Below the pieces are notes generated by a model that was not told the origin of the DNA, made no database searches, and saw nothing but the letters and a program-made list of their open reading frames with translations. A stretch of DNA of 64,000 nt, from positions 1,984,001 through 2,048,000 of the forward strand of contig CP066552.1 of NCBI GenBank assembly GCA_016415585.1, given 5' to 3'. The position numbers and the translations under genes are program-made. This DNA comes from Pectobacterium carotovorum. Lineage in GTDB: Bacteria; Pseudomonadota; Gammaproteobacteria; Enterobacterales; Enterobacteriaceae. Positions 22,722-34,917 of this stretch are shown here, one piece after another; position 1 is the first letter of the stretch, and each line of letters starts with the position of its first letter.

Positions 22722-23831
22722 ATGTCTCGTTATATTAATGCACAAACAATTGATGATATAGCATTAGGGGCCGCTGTTCTCGGTACAGGAGGCGGCGGCG
22801 ATCCGTATGTAGGTTCTTTAATGGCAAAACACGCATTAAAAAATGCAGCCGAGGTACCTATATTCGGTTTAGATGAAATTAAAGACGACGATATATTTGT
22901 TCCTTGTAGCATGATCGGTGCAACGACTGTTGTTGTAGAAAAGATCATGTCAGCGAGTCAATTCGTTCGAGCATTTGACGCGATGGAAAAGGCGCTTGAG
23001 CGACCTATTACGGCGACTTTTCCCATCGAAGTCGGTGGTATCAATTCGCTAATGCCGTTTGTCGTTGCGGCCGCAAAAGGTTTACCTGTTATCGATTGTG
23101 ATGCGATGGGGAGAGCCTTTCCCGAAGCCCAGATGGTGACCTTTTTTCTCGATGGTTTATCCTCTGCACCAAATACGTTAGCCGATGAAAAGGGAAATAC
23201 CGTTACCTTAAATCCTATTGACGGTATGTGGTCTGAACGTTTAGCCAGGATGATTTCGGAACAAATGGGGGCTGCCTGCGCGATGTGTGATTACCCCTTA
23301 CTCGGTAGTCAACTTAAGCGTAGCGCCATCAAAGGAACGCTGACGCTGGCGCAGGATATCGGGAAAACGCTGCGAGAATCTCATCGGTCAGGCAGTCATC
23401 CAGTACAGTCTCTGCTTACTGTGCTGAATGGCCATATCGTTGCATCAGGAAAGATTGTTGATGTAGAACGGCGCACAACCGGTGGTTTTGCTCGGGGCAA
23501 AGTGGTGCTGGATGGCATGGGAAACGACAAAGGCGAGTCGTTTACGGTGCTTTTTCAGAATGAGTTATTGCTCGCTTATCGCTCATCACAGGTGAAAGAT
23601 CCTACGCAGGATAATCTGCTGGCCGTTGTGCCTGATTTAATCTCCATAGTAGATAGTGAAACCGGACGTCCGATCATCACGGAGCATTTACGTTATGGGC
23701 AGCGAGTCGATGTGATTGCCTATCCGTGCAATGACAAGTGGCGAACGCCAAAAGGGATTGACGTTGCGGGGCCGGAGTATTTCGGTTATCCGGTGCAGTA
23801 TGTGCCGATAGAACTGCTTGCAAATCGCTGA
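22722..23831 (+). CDS. DUF917-family protein (hydantoin/thiohydantoin-processing family)
   Basis: A 369-residue cytoplasmic protein recognisable as DUF917 from its start (IDDIALGAAVLGTGGGGDPYVG), the ARGKVVLDGMG region and its pairing with a HyuA-type gene. The family is poorly characterised; at least one member has been linked to desulfuration of a methylated thiohydantoin, and my recollection of that assignment is not certain. The gene follows the permease after 37 bases and precedes the HyuA gene by 10, so the three form one transcription unit. I infer that it supplies one step of a cyclic-amide pathway. No signal peptide is seen. Confidence 0.8.
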   Translation: MSRYINAQTIDDIALGAAVLGTGGGGDPYVGSLMAKHALKNAAEVPIFGLDEIKDDDIFVPCSMIGATTVVVEKIMSASQFVRAFDAMEKALERPITATFPIEVGGINSLMPFVVAAAKGLPVIDCDAMGRAFPEAQMVTFFLDGLSSAPNTLADEKGNTVTLNPIDGMWSERLARMISEQMGAACAMCDYPLLGSQLKRSAIKGTLTLAQDIGKTLRESHRSGSHPVQSLLTVLNGHIVASGKIVDVERRTTGGFARGKVVLDGMGNDKGESFTVLFQNELLLAYRSSQVKDPTQDNLLAVVPDLISIVDSETGRPIITEHLRYGQRVDVIAYPCNDKWRTPKGIDVAGPEYFGYPVQYVPIELLANR

Positions 23832-23841
23832 GGCTTTCCCG

Positions 23842-25410
23842 ATGTTACATAAAAATGATTACCGACTCGGGATTGATGTCGGCGGCACCAACACGGATGC
23901 GGCAATTTTAGATGCTGACCTACGCTGCATCGCGACGGCCAAATTTCCTACCAGTCTGGATATCTACTGCGGCATCGAACGGGTGATTGCGGAAGTATTG
24001 GCACAGTCTGGTATCGCACCGCAGCATATTCGCTATGCGATGTTGGGTACAACCCAATGTACCAATGCAATTGTTGAGCGGAAAGGGCTGGATCGCGTCG
24101 GACTATTGCGCCTGAGCCTGCCAAGTAGCGATAGCGTCCCGCCGCTGTTTGGCTGGGATGACGAGTGGCAAAGGACATTAGGCGAGCATTTCTACCAGAT
24201 TCACGGCGGCTATGAGTTTGATGGCCGAGAGATTCATTCTGTACTGCGGGATGAAGTGCTGGCAGTTTGTGACAAGATGCGCGGCCATGTCGATAGCGTG
24301 GCTATCTGTGGCGTATTTTCCCCCGTAAATAATGAACAGGAACTGCAGGTTGCCCAGTGGGTGAGTGCGGCATTGCCAGAGGTTTCCGTGTCGTTATCCC
24401 ACCGGATAGGCAGCACGGGATTATTGGAAAGGGAAAACGCGACGATCCTGAATGCATCGTTGCAAAGCACCGCGAACCGCTTTGTTCATGGCTTTACGCA
24501 AGCGCTAGTCCGGCATGGTATCAAGGCTACGCCATTCTTCGGGCAAAACGATGGCACATTGATGTCCGAGAGCATGGTGAAGCAATATCCCATTTTGACG
24601 ATGGCTTGCGGGCCAACGAACTCGATTCGCGGAGCGTGTCACCTTTCCGGGCTGGATAATGCGTTGATTATCGATGTTGGCGGCACGACAACGGATATTG
24701 GCGTGTTGGTGAATGGCTTCCCGCGTGAGTCAGCAATCGCCGTTGAAGTCGGCGATGTGCGGACGAATTTCAGAATGCCAGACATTATTTCTATCGGTAT
24801 TGGTGGCGGAACCTGCGTTCGGCAGTCTCAGGATGGAAAGCTTACCCTTGGACCTGACAGTGTCGGCTATCGCCTGCTTGAACAGGGCGTCAGCTTTGGC
24901 GGGGAGACGTTAACGCTCAGCGATATCATGCTGCAACTTCATCGTGAGAGATGGATTACGGATCTTCCTCGTCCGCTACCCAAGCTGGATAATGCATTTT
25001 GCCAGCAGGCTTATCGTCAGATGATTGAGAAAGTGGAAAGCGCTATCGATCGGATTAAATCGTCAAGCACAGCAATCCCTGCTGTGCTTGTGGGCGGTGG
25101 CAGCATTTTACTGCCTGACGTTTTATCTGGTGTCAGTCAGGTCATGCGCCCGCAGAATTTTGGTGCGGCCAATGCGGTTGGTGTGGCGTTAGGGAAGGTG
25201 GGCGCACAGATCGAGCGCGTAGTTAAAATGCCGGATAACGATCGTGAGAAGATAAAAAGTGAGTTGCAACAACACACCATTTTTCTTGCAGAAGAGATGG
25301 GAGCCATGCCGGGCAGCGTTGAAATCATCGACTATCAGGAAATTCCGTTGGCTTATCTGCCAGGGAATGCGGTACAGGTGAAAATCAAGGCGGCAGGAAA
25401 CTTGGCTTAG
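23842..25410 (+). CDS. Hydantoinase/oxoprolinase-family protein (HyuA type)
   Basis: A 522-residue protein of the HyuA family, ATP-dependent enzymes that open hydantoin or 5-oxoproline rings. It shows two ASKHA-like phosphate-binding segments, LGIDVGGTNTDAAILD near the N-terminus and IIDVGGTTTDIGVLV near residues 275-290, plus ISIGIGGGT and VLVGGGSILLPD further on. ATG 23842 with TGAGG eight bases upstream is preferred over an in-frame TTG at 23818. HyuA enzymes usually work with a HyuB subunit; none is present here, and the partner is instead the DUF917 protein. The substrate is likely whatever the adjacent NCS1 carrier imports. Confidence 0.87.
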   Translation: MLHKNDYRLGIDVGGTNTDAAILDADLRCIATAKFPTSLDIYCGIERVIAEVLAQSGIAPQHIRYAMLGTTQCTNAIVERKGLDRVGLLRLSLPSSDSVPPLFGWDDEWQRTLGEHFYQIHGGYEFDGREIHSVLRDEVLAVCDKMRGHVDSVAICGVFSPVNNEQELQVAQWVSAALPEVSVSLSHRIGSTGLLERENATILNASLQSTANRFVHGFTQALVRHGIKATPFFGQNDGTLMSESMVKQYPILTMACGPTNSIRGACHLSGLDNALIIDVGGTTTDIGVLVNGFPRESAIAVEVGDVRTNFRMPDIISIGIGGGTCVRQSQDGKLTLGPDSVGYRLLEQGVSFGGETLTLSDIMLQLHRERWITDLPRPLPKLDNAFCQQAYRQMIEKVESAIDRIKSSSTAIPAVLVGGGSILLPDVLSGVSQVMRPQNFGAANAVGVALGKVGAQIERVVKMPDNDREKIKSELQQHTIFLAEEMGAMPGSVEIIDYQEIPLAYLPGNAVQVKIKAAGNLA

Positions 25411-25452
25411 CACAGCGCATTAACACTGTAGTGATATCTACCCGCCAAAATG

Positions 25453-25482
25453 AAAATAGCGCGCCCTGAGCGCGCTATTTTT
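25453..25482. terminator. Bidirectional terminator between the hyuA-like gene and pflA
   Basis: A perfect stem of at least 11 bp (AAATAGCGCGC/GCGCGCTATTT) with a CCTGA loop, an A run on the left and a T run on the right. It serves the plus-strand module and the minus-strand pflA. Confidence 0.92.
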
Positions 25483-25499
25483 CCAGAAAGCGTCAGAGG

Positions 25500-26240
25500 C
25501 TAGTACATGACCTTGTGACCGTAGCTTTCAAGAATCGATTTAACGCGATCCATCGTATCGGCTTTTGGCGGTTTAACGCCGTCTAATTTGTACTCTTCAC
25601 CCATCGCAATCCACTTGTGTTTGCCAAGTTCATGATAGGGGAGAAGCTCAATTTTCTCGATGTTCGTCATATCCTTGGTGAATTCGCCCAGTTTGTGTGC
25701 GGACGCATCATCGTCAGACCAACCGGGAACGACGACATAACGTATCCAGGTACGCTGGTTGCGCTTTGCCAAATAGCGAGCGAAATCCAGAGTACGGTGA
25801 TTGGATACGCCCACTAAATTCTGGTGTACGTCGTCATTCATTTGTTTCAGATCGAGCATCACTAAATCGCTGACGTCCAATAGCTCGTCAATGACGGGAT
25901 CGTAGCGGCGCACGAAGCCATTGGTGTCCAGACAGGTGTTAATGCCTTCTGCCTTACAGGCACGGAACCAGTCGCGCACAAATTCGGCCTGGAGAATAGC
26001 CTCACCGCCGGATGCCGTTACGCCACCGCCGGATGCATTCATAAAGTGACGGTAGGTCACGACTTCTTTCATGAGTTCTTCAACCGTCACTTCCTTGCCG
26101 CCGTGCGTATCCCAGGTATCACGGTTATGACAATACAGGCAGCGCATCAGGCAGCCCTGAAAGAAGATGATGAAACGGATGCCTGGGCCATCGACGGTGC
26201 CACAGGATTCAAAGGAGTGGATGCGACCGATAAGTGACAT
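25500..26240 (-). CDS. pflA: Pyruvate formate-lyase-activating enzyme
   Basis: A radical SAM enzyme that abstracts hydrogen from a glycine of PflB to create the catalytic glycyl radical under anaerobic conditions. The start at 26240 ([20 protein letters not shown]) gives 246 residues as in E. coli; the open frame extends far upstream without orthologous sequence. The CX3CX2C cluster motif reads CLMRCLYC near residues 30-37. It lies downstream of pflB on the same strand with a terminator in between, and is probably expressed from its own weak promoter as well. Confidence 0.98.
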   Translation of the reverse strand: MSLIGRIHSFESCGTVDGPGIRFIIFFQGCLMRCLYCHNRDTWDTHGGKEVTVEELMKEVVTYRHFMNASGGGVTASGGEAILQAEFVRDWFRACKAEGINTCLDTNGFVRRYDPVIDELLDVSDLVMLDLKQMNDDVHQNLVGVSNHRTLDFARYLAKRNQRTWIRYVVVPGWSDDDASAHKLGEFTKDMTNIEKIELLPYHELGKHKWIAMGEEYKLDGVKPPKADTMDRVKSILESYGHKVMY

Positions 26241-26451
26241 TGCGAGGTTTTCTCCAAAGTTGACCGAACAATAGCGGTCTTTATGAGCGCAGTCATAAGA
26301 AGGCAGATGCTGCTCTGACAAAAGTTTCTGACAGAAGAACACCGTGTGACAGATGCTGCGTCGAATCTGTTTTGCGAGCCATCCACATAATGAGGGCAAC
26401 ATAGCGGGCTGGCAAAACAGGCTAACAATCTGAACGACAAGCGGGGGTGAG

Positions 26452-26478
26452 AAAAAGGCCCCACTGACGTGGAGCCTT
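26452..26478 (-). terminator. Intrinsic terminator of pflB
   Basis: On the minus strand AAGGCTCCAC pairs with GTGGGGCCTT (one mismatch) around GTCA, then TTTTTC. The 210 bases from here to pflA hold no gene. Confidence 0.85.
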
Positions 26479-26509
26479 TATTTTACGCCTTTTCAGACAG
26501 TCATGGAAA

Positions 26510-28792
<2,283 letters not shown>

Positions 28793-28849
28793 TTTACACC
28801 TACCTTTGATATGGATTTCTTAAAACCCGACGTTGCGGCCGATTGCACC

Positions 28850-29710
28850 TTAGTGGTGCTTGTCTCCACCGCGCAAATAAATTACCCAATATGTCAAACC
28901 GACCATTACGCCGCCGCCGATGATGTTCCCTAGGGTGACGGGAATCAGATTATCGGTAATAAAGTGGCTAACGGTTAAATGTTCAAACTGAGACGGCACC
29001 ATGCCAATGGCATTCCAGAATTCCGGGGCCGCAAAATTTTTGATAACGATGCCCATAGGAATCATGAACATGTTGGCGATACTGTGCTCAAAGCCGCTGG
29101 AAACAAACATGGCGACAGGCAGAATCATGGCAAACATTTTGTCGGTAAGCGTACGGCCGGAATAGCTCATCCACACGGCCAGACAAACCAGCAGGTTGGC
29201 GAGAATCCCCAGACACAGCGCTTCAACAAACGTGTGTTCAAGTTTGTGTTCAGCTGTTTGCAGGACGTTGAGGCCCCACGCACCGTTTGCGACCATGTGC
29301 TCTCCCGAGAACCAGATAAGGCCAACGAAGAAAAGCGCGCCAATCAGGTTGCCGACATAGACATTTGCCCAGTTACAGGCTAGTTGCTTCCAGGTAATAC
29401 GTCCACTGGCTTTGGCAATCACGATAAGAACGGTTGAGGTAAATAAGTCTGCACCGCAGACGACAACCAACATGAGGCCAAGGGAGAAACAGATACCACC
29501 GATCAATTTCGCGATGCCGAAAGGTATCGTCGCGGTCCCTGTGGTAGCCGTAATATAAAAGACGAAGGCGATCGAAATAAACACACCCGCAGTGATCGCT
29601 AAATAAAACGTCGTATACGGTTGTTTTGTAGCTTTATAGACTCCGGCGTCTTCAGCAACTTTTGCCATGGCGGCCGGGAGTAATAGAGTAAAGGGGTTGT
29701 CAGCTTTCAC
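28850..29710 (-). CDS. focA: Formate channel FocA
   Basis: A pentameric formate/nitrite-transporter-family channel that moves formate across the inner membrane in both directions. The 286-residue protein has six hydrophobic helices and a soluble N-terminal helix. The conserved segment NWANVYVGNLIGALFF and the helix-5 region with SSGFEHSIANMF (containing the gating histidine) are intact. It is the first gene of focA-pflB, so it shares anaerobic regulation with pyruvate formate-lyase. Confidence 0.98.
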   Translation of the reverse strand: MKADNPFTLLLPAAMAKVAEDAGVYKATKQPYTTFYLAITAGVFISIAFVFYITATTGTATIPFGIAKLIGGICFSLGLMLVVVCGADLFTSTVLIVIAKASGRITWKQLACNWANVYVGNLIGALFFVGLIWFSGEHMVANGAWGLNVLQTAEHKLEHTFVEALCLGILANLLVCLAVWMSYSGRTLTDKMFAMILPVAMFVSSGFEHSIANMFMIPMGIVIKNFAAPEFWNAIGMVPSQFEHLTVSHFITDNLIPVTLGNIIGGGVMVGLTYWVIYLRGGDKHH

Positions 29711-30053
29711 ACTAACTCTCTCTTAAAAATTATCAGCGTTGAGATACTAACAAAGCAGTATACGGTAAAATTTGACGTGGATCATATTGCAAGAAATTAA
29801 CAGGTTGGTAAGTAGAGTGAGATACGGTGGTTTTGTGGTTAATTTATTGAATTTTATAATAAAAAAATATTTTAAATTTTATAAAAAGAGTTGAATGGTA
29901 TACGTTAAACCTACCGATTTAGCGTTAATAAAAATCATGTTTTGTAGAATTTCAGTACCACCTTGTCGATGTAATTTAATTAAAATTTCACCATTCAATA
30001 ACAATGTTCTGATTATGCATTACGAATAATAAATATTGCCCTCTGGATAATAA
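29711..30053. other. AT-rich focA upstream region
   Basis: Up to the ycaO terminator this tract of about 340 bases has no gene. It is markedly AT-rich around 29830-29900. In E. coli the focA-pfl promoter region is complex and controlled by FNR, ArcA and IHF; a similar role is inferred here. One near-consensus FNR box is listed separately. Confidence 0.65.
29772..29785. promoter_or_regulatory. Candidate FNR box upstream of focA
   Basis: TTGAC-GTGG-ATCAT matches the FNR consensus TTGAT-N4-ATCAA at 8 of 10 positions, about 60 bases upstream of the focA start. Placement suits anaerobic activation but the match is imperfect. Confidence 0.4.
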
Positions 30054-30080
30054 AATAGCCCTTTAGGATAAAGGGCTATT
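30054..30080 (-). terminator. Terminator downstream of ycaO
   Basis: A 12-bp perfect stem (AATAGCCCTTTA/TAAAGGGCTATT) with a 3-base loop, followed on the minus strand by TTTATTAT. It separates ycaO from the focA promoter region. Confidence 0.8.
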
Positions 30081-30149
30081 GGTCTGTGGCTATTTGCACT
30101 CAAACGCACTCATCGATATAAGACGTGTGCTGATTTCATCATTCTGGCA

Positions 30150-31913
30150 TTATTTTGCTTGCCAATAACGACGCTTCGCCTGTTGCAGTTTTTCATAGGC
30201 TGCCAGCAGCGACTGGTGCGCAGGTAAAGAGGTAAAGGTGTCATCCACGGCAAACAGACCATAGAAGCACGCTTCGCCAGCAACCGCAGCGCTAGCGGCA
30301 TCGACGGTCTCACTGCCGTACATTTTTGTGAAGGTATCGTAATATTCTGCCGGATCGCGCTCAGGCTCTTGCGCCAGTAACAGCAGGGTCTGCAGGCAAC
30401 GGTAGTAGTTGCTGCGCTGTGCCGTAAAGACGGAATCGTTGAAATCCTGCGTCCACTCTGTCCAGGTCAGAGCCTGATCCAGATCGCCGCCGGCCAGAGC
30501 CAGCATGGCTTTCAATTCGCCAACACGCAGAGTGAGCCAGCCATTATCTTTGCCAGTGGCAATACCAAGCAGCTCGCGTACGCGGGTGAAGTCATCCAGC
30601 CCTTCGTCATCCAACTGTTGCAACAGAGTCAGATAGTCTTCTTTTTCCCATTTGCTGTCAGGCAGCGCCAGCAGCGTGTCACGCAGATGAGCGCCCATGC
30701 TGTTATTGGCTAACAACAGATCGTCGGCAGGATAGATGTCCGACATTCCCGGTACGATGATGCGGCAGGCATAAACAGCCAGATGTTCATAGTCAGCAAT
30801 GTAGACTTCTTTATCTTCCTGCTTGAAGATCGCCATCAATGTAGCGAATTCTTCTTCCGTCGATCCTTTAAAGCTCCAATCGGCAAATTCATAATCCGCT
30901 TGCTTCTTGAACATATCCCAAGAGATCAGACCGCTGGAATCGATAAAGTGGGTTTCCAGGTTAGCGTGCTCGGCAACTTCTTCATCATCGAAGGTCGGTG
31001 GGGTGAACACGTCCAGATCTTTCAGGCCACGGCCTTGCAGCAGCTCGGTAACGGTACGCTCCAGCGCCACGCCGAAGTCAGGGTGCGCGCCGAAGGAGGC
31101 AAAGCAGGTGCCGTTGGCGGGGTTAAACAGCACTACGCAGATAACCGGATATTTCCCGCCCAGTGAGGCATCGTAAGAGAAAATCGGGAAACCTTCTTTT
31201 TCCAGCGTTGCAATCGCTTCGACCACGCCTGGGTAGCGGTTCAGCACCTCTTGCGGAATTTCTGGCAGGCTGATGGATTCGGCAATGATGCGGTTTTTGA
31301 TGCTGCGCTCAAACACTTCAGACAGCCCCTGAACACGGGCTTCGTTGGCGGTGTTACCGGCGGACATCCCGTTAGAAACGTACAGGTTACCGATGATGTT
31401 CATCGGAATATAGACAGTTTGCTGATCGGACTGACGAGTAAATGGCAGCGCGCAAATGCCTCTGTCGGCATTGCCGGATTGCAGATCGATCAGATCGCTG
31501 GCGCTCAGTTCCTGCTCAGGATCGTAAAACTGATGCAGACGGGCATCCAGAATACCTTCCGGTAGCGCATCATCTTCTGGAATCGGGAACCATTTTTCAT
31601 TCGGGTAGTGAACGAAATCGCCGTTAGCGATGCTTTTGCCGAGATAGAAGTCAGCAAAGAAATAGTTGGTGGACAGACGCTCGAAATACTCGCCTAACGC
31701 AGAGGCCAGTGCCGCTTTCTTACTGGCACCTTTACCGTTAGTGAAGCAGAGCGGGCAATCGCGGTCTCGAATATGGACAGACCAGACGTTTGGCACCGGG
31801 TTCAGCCATGACGCTTCTTCGATGTTAAACCCCAGGTCCTGGAGCTGTTGTTGAAAACGGGCGATGGAATCTTCCAGGGCGGCGTCTTTGCCTGGGATAA
31901 ACGTTTGAGTCAT
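30150..31913 (-). CDS. ycaO: YcaO protein (ATP-dependent, ribosomal protein S12 methylthiolation accessory factor)
   Basis: YcaO is the founding member of the YcaO superfamily, whose members activate amide backbones with ATP. In E. coli it assists RimO in beta-methylthiolation of S12. Start 31913 (MTQTFIPGKDAALEDSIARF) gives 587 residues, against 586 in E. coli. The ATP-binding YcaO core covers roughly residues 60-390 (ALGEYFERLSTNYF, EARVQGLSEVFER, ERTVTELLQGR), and the C-terminal third is a helical TPR-like region. The C-terminus lacks the Pro-rich tail of azoline-forming cyclodehydratases, consistent with a non-peptide-natural-product role. No precursor peptide or RiPP gene is nearby. It is upstream of focA, as in E. 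coli. Confidence 0.96.
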   Translation of the reverse strand: MTQTFIPGKDAALEDSIARFQQQLQDLGFNIEEASWLNPVPNVWSVHIRDRDCPLCFTNGKGASKKAALASALGEYFERLSTNYFFADFYLGKSIANGDFVHYPNEKWFPIPEDDALPEGILDARLHQFYDPEQELSASDLIDLQSGNADRGICALPFTRQSDQQTVYIPMNIIGNLYVSNGMSAGNTANEARVQGLSEVFERSIKNRIIAESISLPEIPQEVLNRYPGVVEAIATLEKEGFPIFSYDASLGGKYPVICVVLFNPANGTCFASFGAHPDFGVALERTVTELLQGRGLKDLDVFTPPTFDDEEVAEHANLETHFIDSSGLISWDMFKKQADYEFADWSFKGSTEEEFATLMAIFKQEDKEVYIADYEHLAVYACRIIVPGMSDIYPADDLLLANNSMGAHLRDTLLALPDSKWEKEDYLTLLQQLDDEGLDDFTRVRELLGIATGKDNGWLTLRVGELKAMLALAGGDLDQALTWTEWTQDFNDSVFTAQRSNYYRCLQTLLLLAQEPERDPAEYYDTFTKMYGSETVDAASAAVAGEACFYGLFAVDDTFTSLPAHQSLLAAYEKLQQAKRRYWQAK

Positions 31914-32242
31914 GGTGTTCACTCTTATCGAGATTAGCGGAAGCGGCATGATACGGATTTTTCTGTTCAGACTCTATTTATTCATAACAGATCGGCAACA
32001 GTGAAAAAGAACAGGCTGCGTAACGTGCCGTTTTGCATAATGAAAGCGCAATAAGCGTTGCAGCCGCGATTGACGAGTGATAAAACCGATAGCAGGGTAA
32101 AAGTAGTGTGGTTATGGCGGTCCTTCCGTTATAACTACTATCTTGTAACAGCGGTATTTTTATAACCGTCAGGTTTATAAAAATGGTATTTGTAACAACG
32201 GTGATAAAAAGAGCCGCTATTTTTCAGGTGTGGTGAGGGGAA
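31914..32242. promoter_or_regulatory. ycaO-serC divergent promoter region with leader hairpin
   Basis: This 329-base tract has no gene. Close to serC, an inverted repeat of ATTTTTATAACC (32157-32168) and GGTTTATAAAAAT (32173-32185) with a one-base bulge could form a hairpin in the serC leader or serve as an operator. In E. coli serC is controlled by Lrp and CRP; an Lrp link is plausible here but no box can be fixed by eye. Confidence 0.5.
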
Positions 32243-33328
32243 ATGACTCAGATTTTTAATTTTAGCGCCGGTCCAGCAATGCTGCCGGTTGAAGTACTGC
32301 GTCGTGCTGAACAGGAATTGTGTAATTGGAATGGCTTGGGTACATCGGTCATGGAAATCAGCCACCGCAGTAAAGAGTTTATGCAGGTTGCCGCTGAATC
32401 CGAACAAGATCTGCGTGATTTGCTGAAAATCCCCTCCAACTACAAAGTGCTTTTTTGCCACGGTGGTGCGCGTGCGCAATTTGCGGCAGTACCGTTAAAT
32501 CTCTTGGGCGAACGCTCAACGGCCGACTACATCGACGGCGGATATTGGGCAGACAGCGCAATCAATGAAGCAGAAAAATACTGCACACCTAACGTGATTG
32601 ACGTGAAAACGCGTGTAGGCGATCTGCGCGGCATTAAGCCGATGCGTGAATGGAAATTGTCTGATGACGCCGCGTTTGTACATTACTGTCCGAATGAAAC
32701 CATTGACGGTATTGCGATCGAAGAAGATCCGGATTTTGGCGATAAAATTGTGGTCGCCGACTATTCTTCCTGCATCCTGTCTCGCCGTATTGACGTTAGC
32801 CGTTACGGCGTGATCTATGCCGGTGCGCAGAAAAACATCGGCCCGGCTGGTCTGACGCTGGTTATCGTGCGTGAAGATTTACTGGGCAAAGCGCGCCGTG
32901 AGTTGCCATCGATTCTGGATTATCAGGTTCTGGCGGACAATGACTCTATGTTTAACACACCGCCGACGTTTGCCTGGTATCTGTCCGGCATGGTCTTCAA
33001 ATGGCTGAAAGAGCACGGTGGTCTGGCTGAAATGGAAAAACGTAACCAAGAGAAAGCCGACCTGCTGTATAGCGCGATTGACGGTAACGATTTCTATCGT
33101 AATGACGTCGCGGTCGCGAACCGTTCTCGCATGAATGTGCCGTTCCTGCTGGCGGACTCTGCGCTGGATAAAGTCTTCCTAGAGGAATCAGTCGCTGCGG
33201 GTCTGCACGCGCTGAAAGGCCATCGCGTAGTGGGCGGCATGCGTGCTTCTATCTACAATGCGATGCCGCTGGAAGGCGTGAAAGCGCTGACGGAATTTAT
33301 GGCTGACTTCGCGCGTCGCCACGGTTGA
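32243..33328 (+). CDS. serC: Phosphoserine aminotransferase
   Basis: A PLP enzyme converting 3-phosphohydroxypyruvate to phosphoserine (serine pathway), also acting in pyridoxine synthesis. The 361-residue protein begins [20 protein letters not shown] and has the PLP-lysine segment [14 protein letters not shown] near residues 192-205. It forms the conserved serC-aroA pair with an 81-base gap that contains a terminator-like hairpin. Confidence 0.99.
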   Translation: MTQIFNFSAGPAMLPVEVLRRAEQELCNWNGLGTSVMEISHRSKEFMQVAAESEQDLRDLLKIPSNYKVLFCHGGARAQFAAVPLNLLGERSTADYIDGGYWADSAINEAEKYCTPNVIDVKTRVGDLRGIKPMREWKLSDDAAFVHYCPNETIDGIAIEEDPDFGDKIVVADYSSCILSRRIDVSRYGVIYAGAQKNIGPAGLTLVIVREDLLGKARRELPSILDYQVLADNDSMFNTPPTFAWYLSGMVFKWLKEHGGLAEMEKRNQEKADLLYSAIDGNDFYRNDVAVANRSRMNVPFLLADSALDKVFLEESVAAGLHALKGHRVVGGMRASIYNAMPLEGVKALTEFMADFARRHG

Positions 33329-33359
33329 TTAAGACCGCCCCTCGATACATTTTGATCAG

Positions 33360-33380
33360 CCCCGGACTTTCCGGGGTTTT
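33360..33380 (+). terminator. Intercistronic terminator/attenuator between serC and aroA
   Basis: CCCCGGA/TCCGGGG stem with a 3-base loop followed by four T. It probably reduces read-through into aroA, as proposed for the mixed-function serC-aroA operon of E. coli. Confidence 0.75.
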
Positions 33381-33409
33381 TATGTCCACGTTGAAAGAAT
33401 AGGCTTTAC

Positions 33410-34699
33410 ATGCAGGAATCCCTGACTCTACAACCCATCAAACTGATTAACGGTACCCTTAACCTTCCTGGCTCAAAAAGCGTCTCTAACCGTGCGCTTT
33501 TGCTAGCGGCCTTGGCTGAAGGAAAGACCCGGTTGACTAACCTGTTAGACAGTGACGATGTTCGCCATATGCTTACCGCTCTAACGGCGCTGGGCGTGGA
33601 ATATCATCTGTCGTCTGACCGGACGGTGTGTGAGATTACGGGTCTGGGTGGCGCGTTTACGGCATCGCAACCGCTGGAACTGTTTCTAGGGAATGCAGGT
33701 ACCGCGATGCGTCCACTGGCTGCCGCGTTGTGTCTGACAGATGGCGATATTGTACTGACGGGCGAGCCGCGGATGAAAGAGCGCCCGATCGGGCACTTGG
33801 TCGATGCACTGCGTCAGGGCGGGGCGAAAATTGACTATCTGGAGCAGGAAAATTACCCACCGCTTCGTCTGCACGGCGGTTTTCAGGGCGGTGAAATCAG
33901 CGTAGATGGCAGCGTATCAAGCCAGTTCCTGACCGCGCTGTTGATGACTGCGCCTCTGGCTAAGCAGGATACGCAAATCAGCATTCAGGGCGATCTGGTT
34001 TCCAAACCGTATATCGATATCACGCTGCATATGATGAAAGCCTTTGGTATTGAAGTGCGTCATGAAAATTATCAGCGATTCTTCGTTGCGGGTCGCCAGC
34101 AGTATCATTCACCGGGTGATTATCTGGTGGAAGGTGATGCGTCATCGGCTTCTTACTTCCTGGCCGCGGCGGCGATTAAAGGCGGTGTGGTGCGTGTGAC
34201 CGGCGTAGGCCGTAATAGCGTACAGGGCGACATTCGCTTTGCTGATGTGTTGGAAAAAATGGGTGCGACCGTGCGCTGGGGTGAGGATTATATTGAATGC
34301 GAACGTGGTGAACTGCACGCGATCGACATGGATATGAATCACATTCCTGATGCTGCGATGACCATCGCGACGGCGGCGCTTTTCGCTCAAGGTGGCACCA
34401 CTACGCTGCGTAATATCTACAACTGGCGCGTGAAAGAAACCGATCGTCTGGCGGCAATGGCGATTGAACTGCGTAAAGTTGGCGCGGAAGTGGAAGAGGG
34501 TAACGACTACATTTGCATTACGCCGCCGGCCAAGCTGAAAGCGGCAGAAATCGGCACGTACAACGATCATCGTATGGCGATGTGTTTCTCTCTAGTGGCG
34601 CTATCGGATACGCCAGTTACGATTCTGGATCCGAAATGTACGGCTAAAACCTTCCCAGACTACTTCGAACAACTGGCACGCCTCAGCGAGCTAGCCTGA
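33410..34699 (+). CDS. aroA: 3-phosphoshikimate 1-carboxyvinyltransferase (EPSP synthase)
   Basis: Sixth step of the shikimate pathway: joins phosphoenolpyruvate to shikimate-3-phosphate. The 429-residue protein is a class I type enzyme with [20 protein letters not shown] near the N-terminus, the [13 protein letters not shown] phosphoenolpyruvate-binding loop (with the glycine corresponding to Gly96) and the [10 protein letters not shown] segment. It is second in the serC-aroA operon and is followed by a strong terminator. Confidence 0.99.
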   Translation: MQESLTLQPIKLINGTLNLPGSKSVSNRALLLAALAEGKTRLTNLLDSDDVRHMLTALTALGVEYHLSSDRTVCEITGLGGAFTASQPLELFLGNAGTAMRPLAAALCLTDGDIVLTGEPRMKERPIGHLVDALRQGGAKIDYLEQENYPPLRLHGGFQGGEISVDGSVSSQFLTALLMTAPLAKQDTQISIQGDLVSKPYIDITLHMMKAFGIEVRHENYQRFFVAGRQQYHSPGDYLVEGDASSASYFLAAAAIKGGVVRVTGVGRNSVQGDIRFADVLEKMGATVRWGEDYIECERGELHAIDMDMNHIPDAAMTIATAALFAQGGTTTLRNIYNWRVKETDRLAAMAIELRKVGAEVEEGNDYICITPPAKLKAAEIGTYNDHRMAMCFSLVALSDTPVTILDPKCTAKTFPDYFEQLARLSELA

Positions 34700-34706
34700 T
34701 CTCTCT

Positions 34707-34732
34707 AAGGCACGGTTTCCGTGCCTTTTTTC
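34707..34732 (+). terminator. Intrinsic terminator of aroA
   Basis: AAGGCACGG/CCGTGCCTT 9-bp stem with TTT loop followed by a T run. Confidence 0.93.
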
Positions 34733-34851
34733 TCTATCGATTTCTCCGAGCAACGCTCAGCTTTTCTTCTGAAATTGCGTACCGCGTTCAGAGAATGCCT
34801 TATTTTTCCCGCCATTCCGGCATTGGGGTAACCTTTCTCTGTATTGATGCG

Positions 34852-34857
34852 TATAAT
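34852..34857 (+). promoter_or_regulatory. Candidate -10 box of the cmk/rpsA promoter
   Basis: A perfect TATAAT lies 60 bases upstream of cmk, preceded by TGCG. No good -35 hexamer sits 17 bases upstream, so strength depends on other elements. Confidence 0.5.
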
Positions 34858-34917
34858 GATGCTCCGTGATGCCATAAAACGGCATAAGCGGAACTTCCCA
34901 GTATTAAGGAGAGAGAG

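Noticed and set aside
30150..31913. ycaO considered as part of an azoline or other RiPP biosynthetic cluster
   Set aside because: The neighbours are focA, pflB and serC, there is no precursor peptide, dehydrogenase or exporter, and the C-terminus lacks the Pro-rich tail; it is the housekeeping YcaO.
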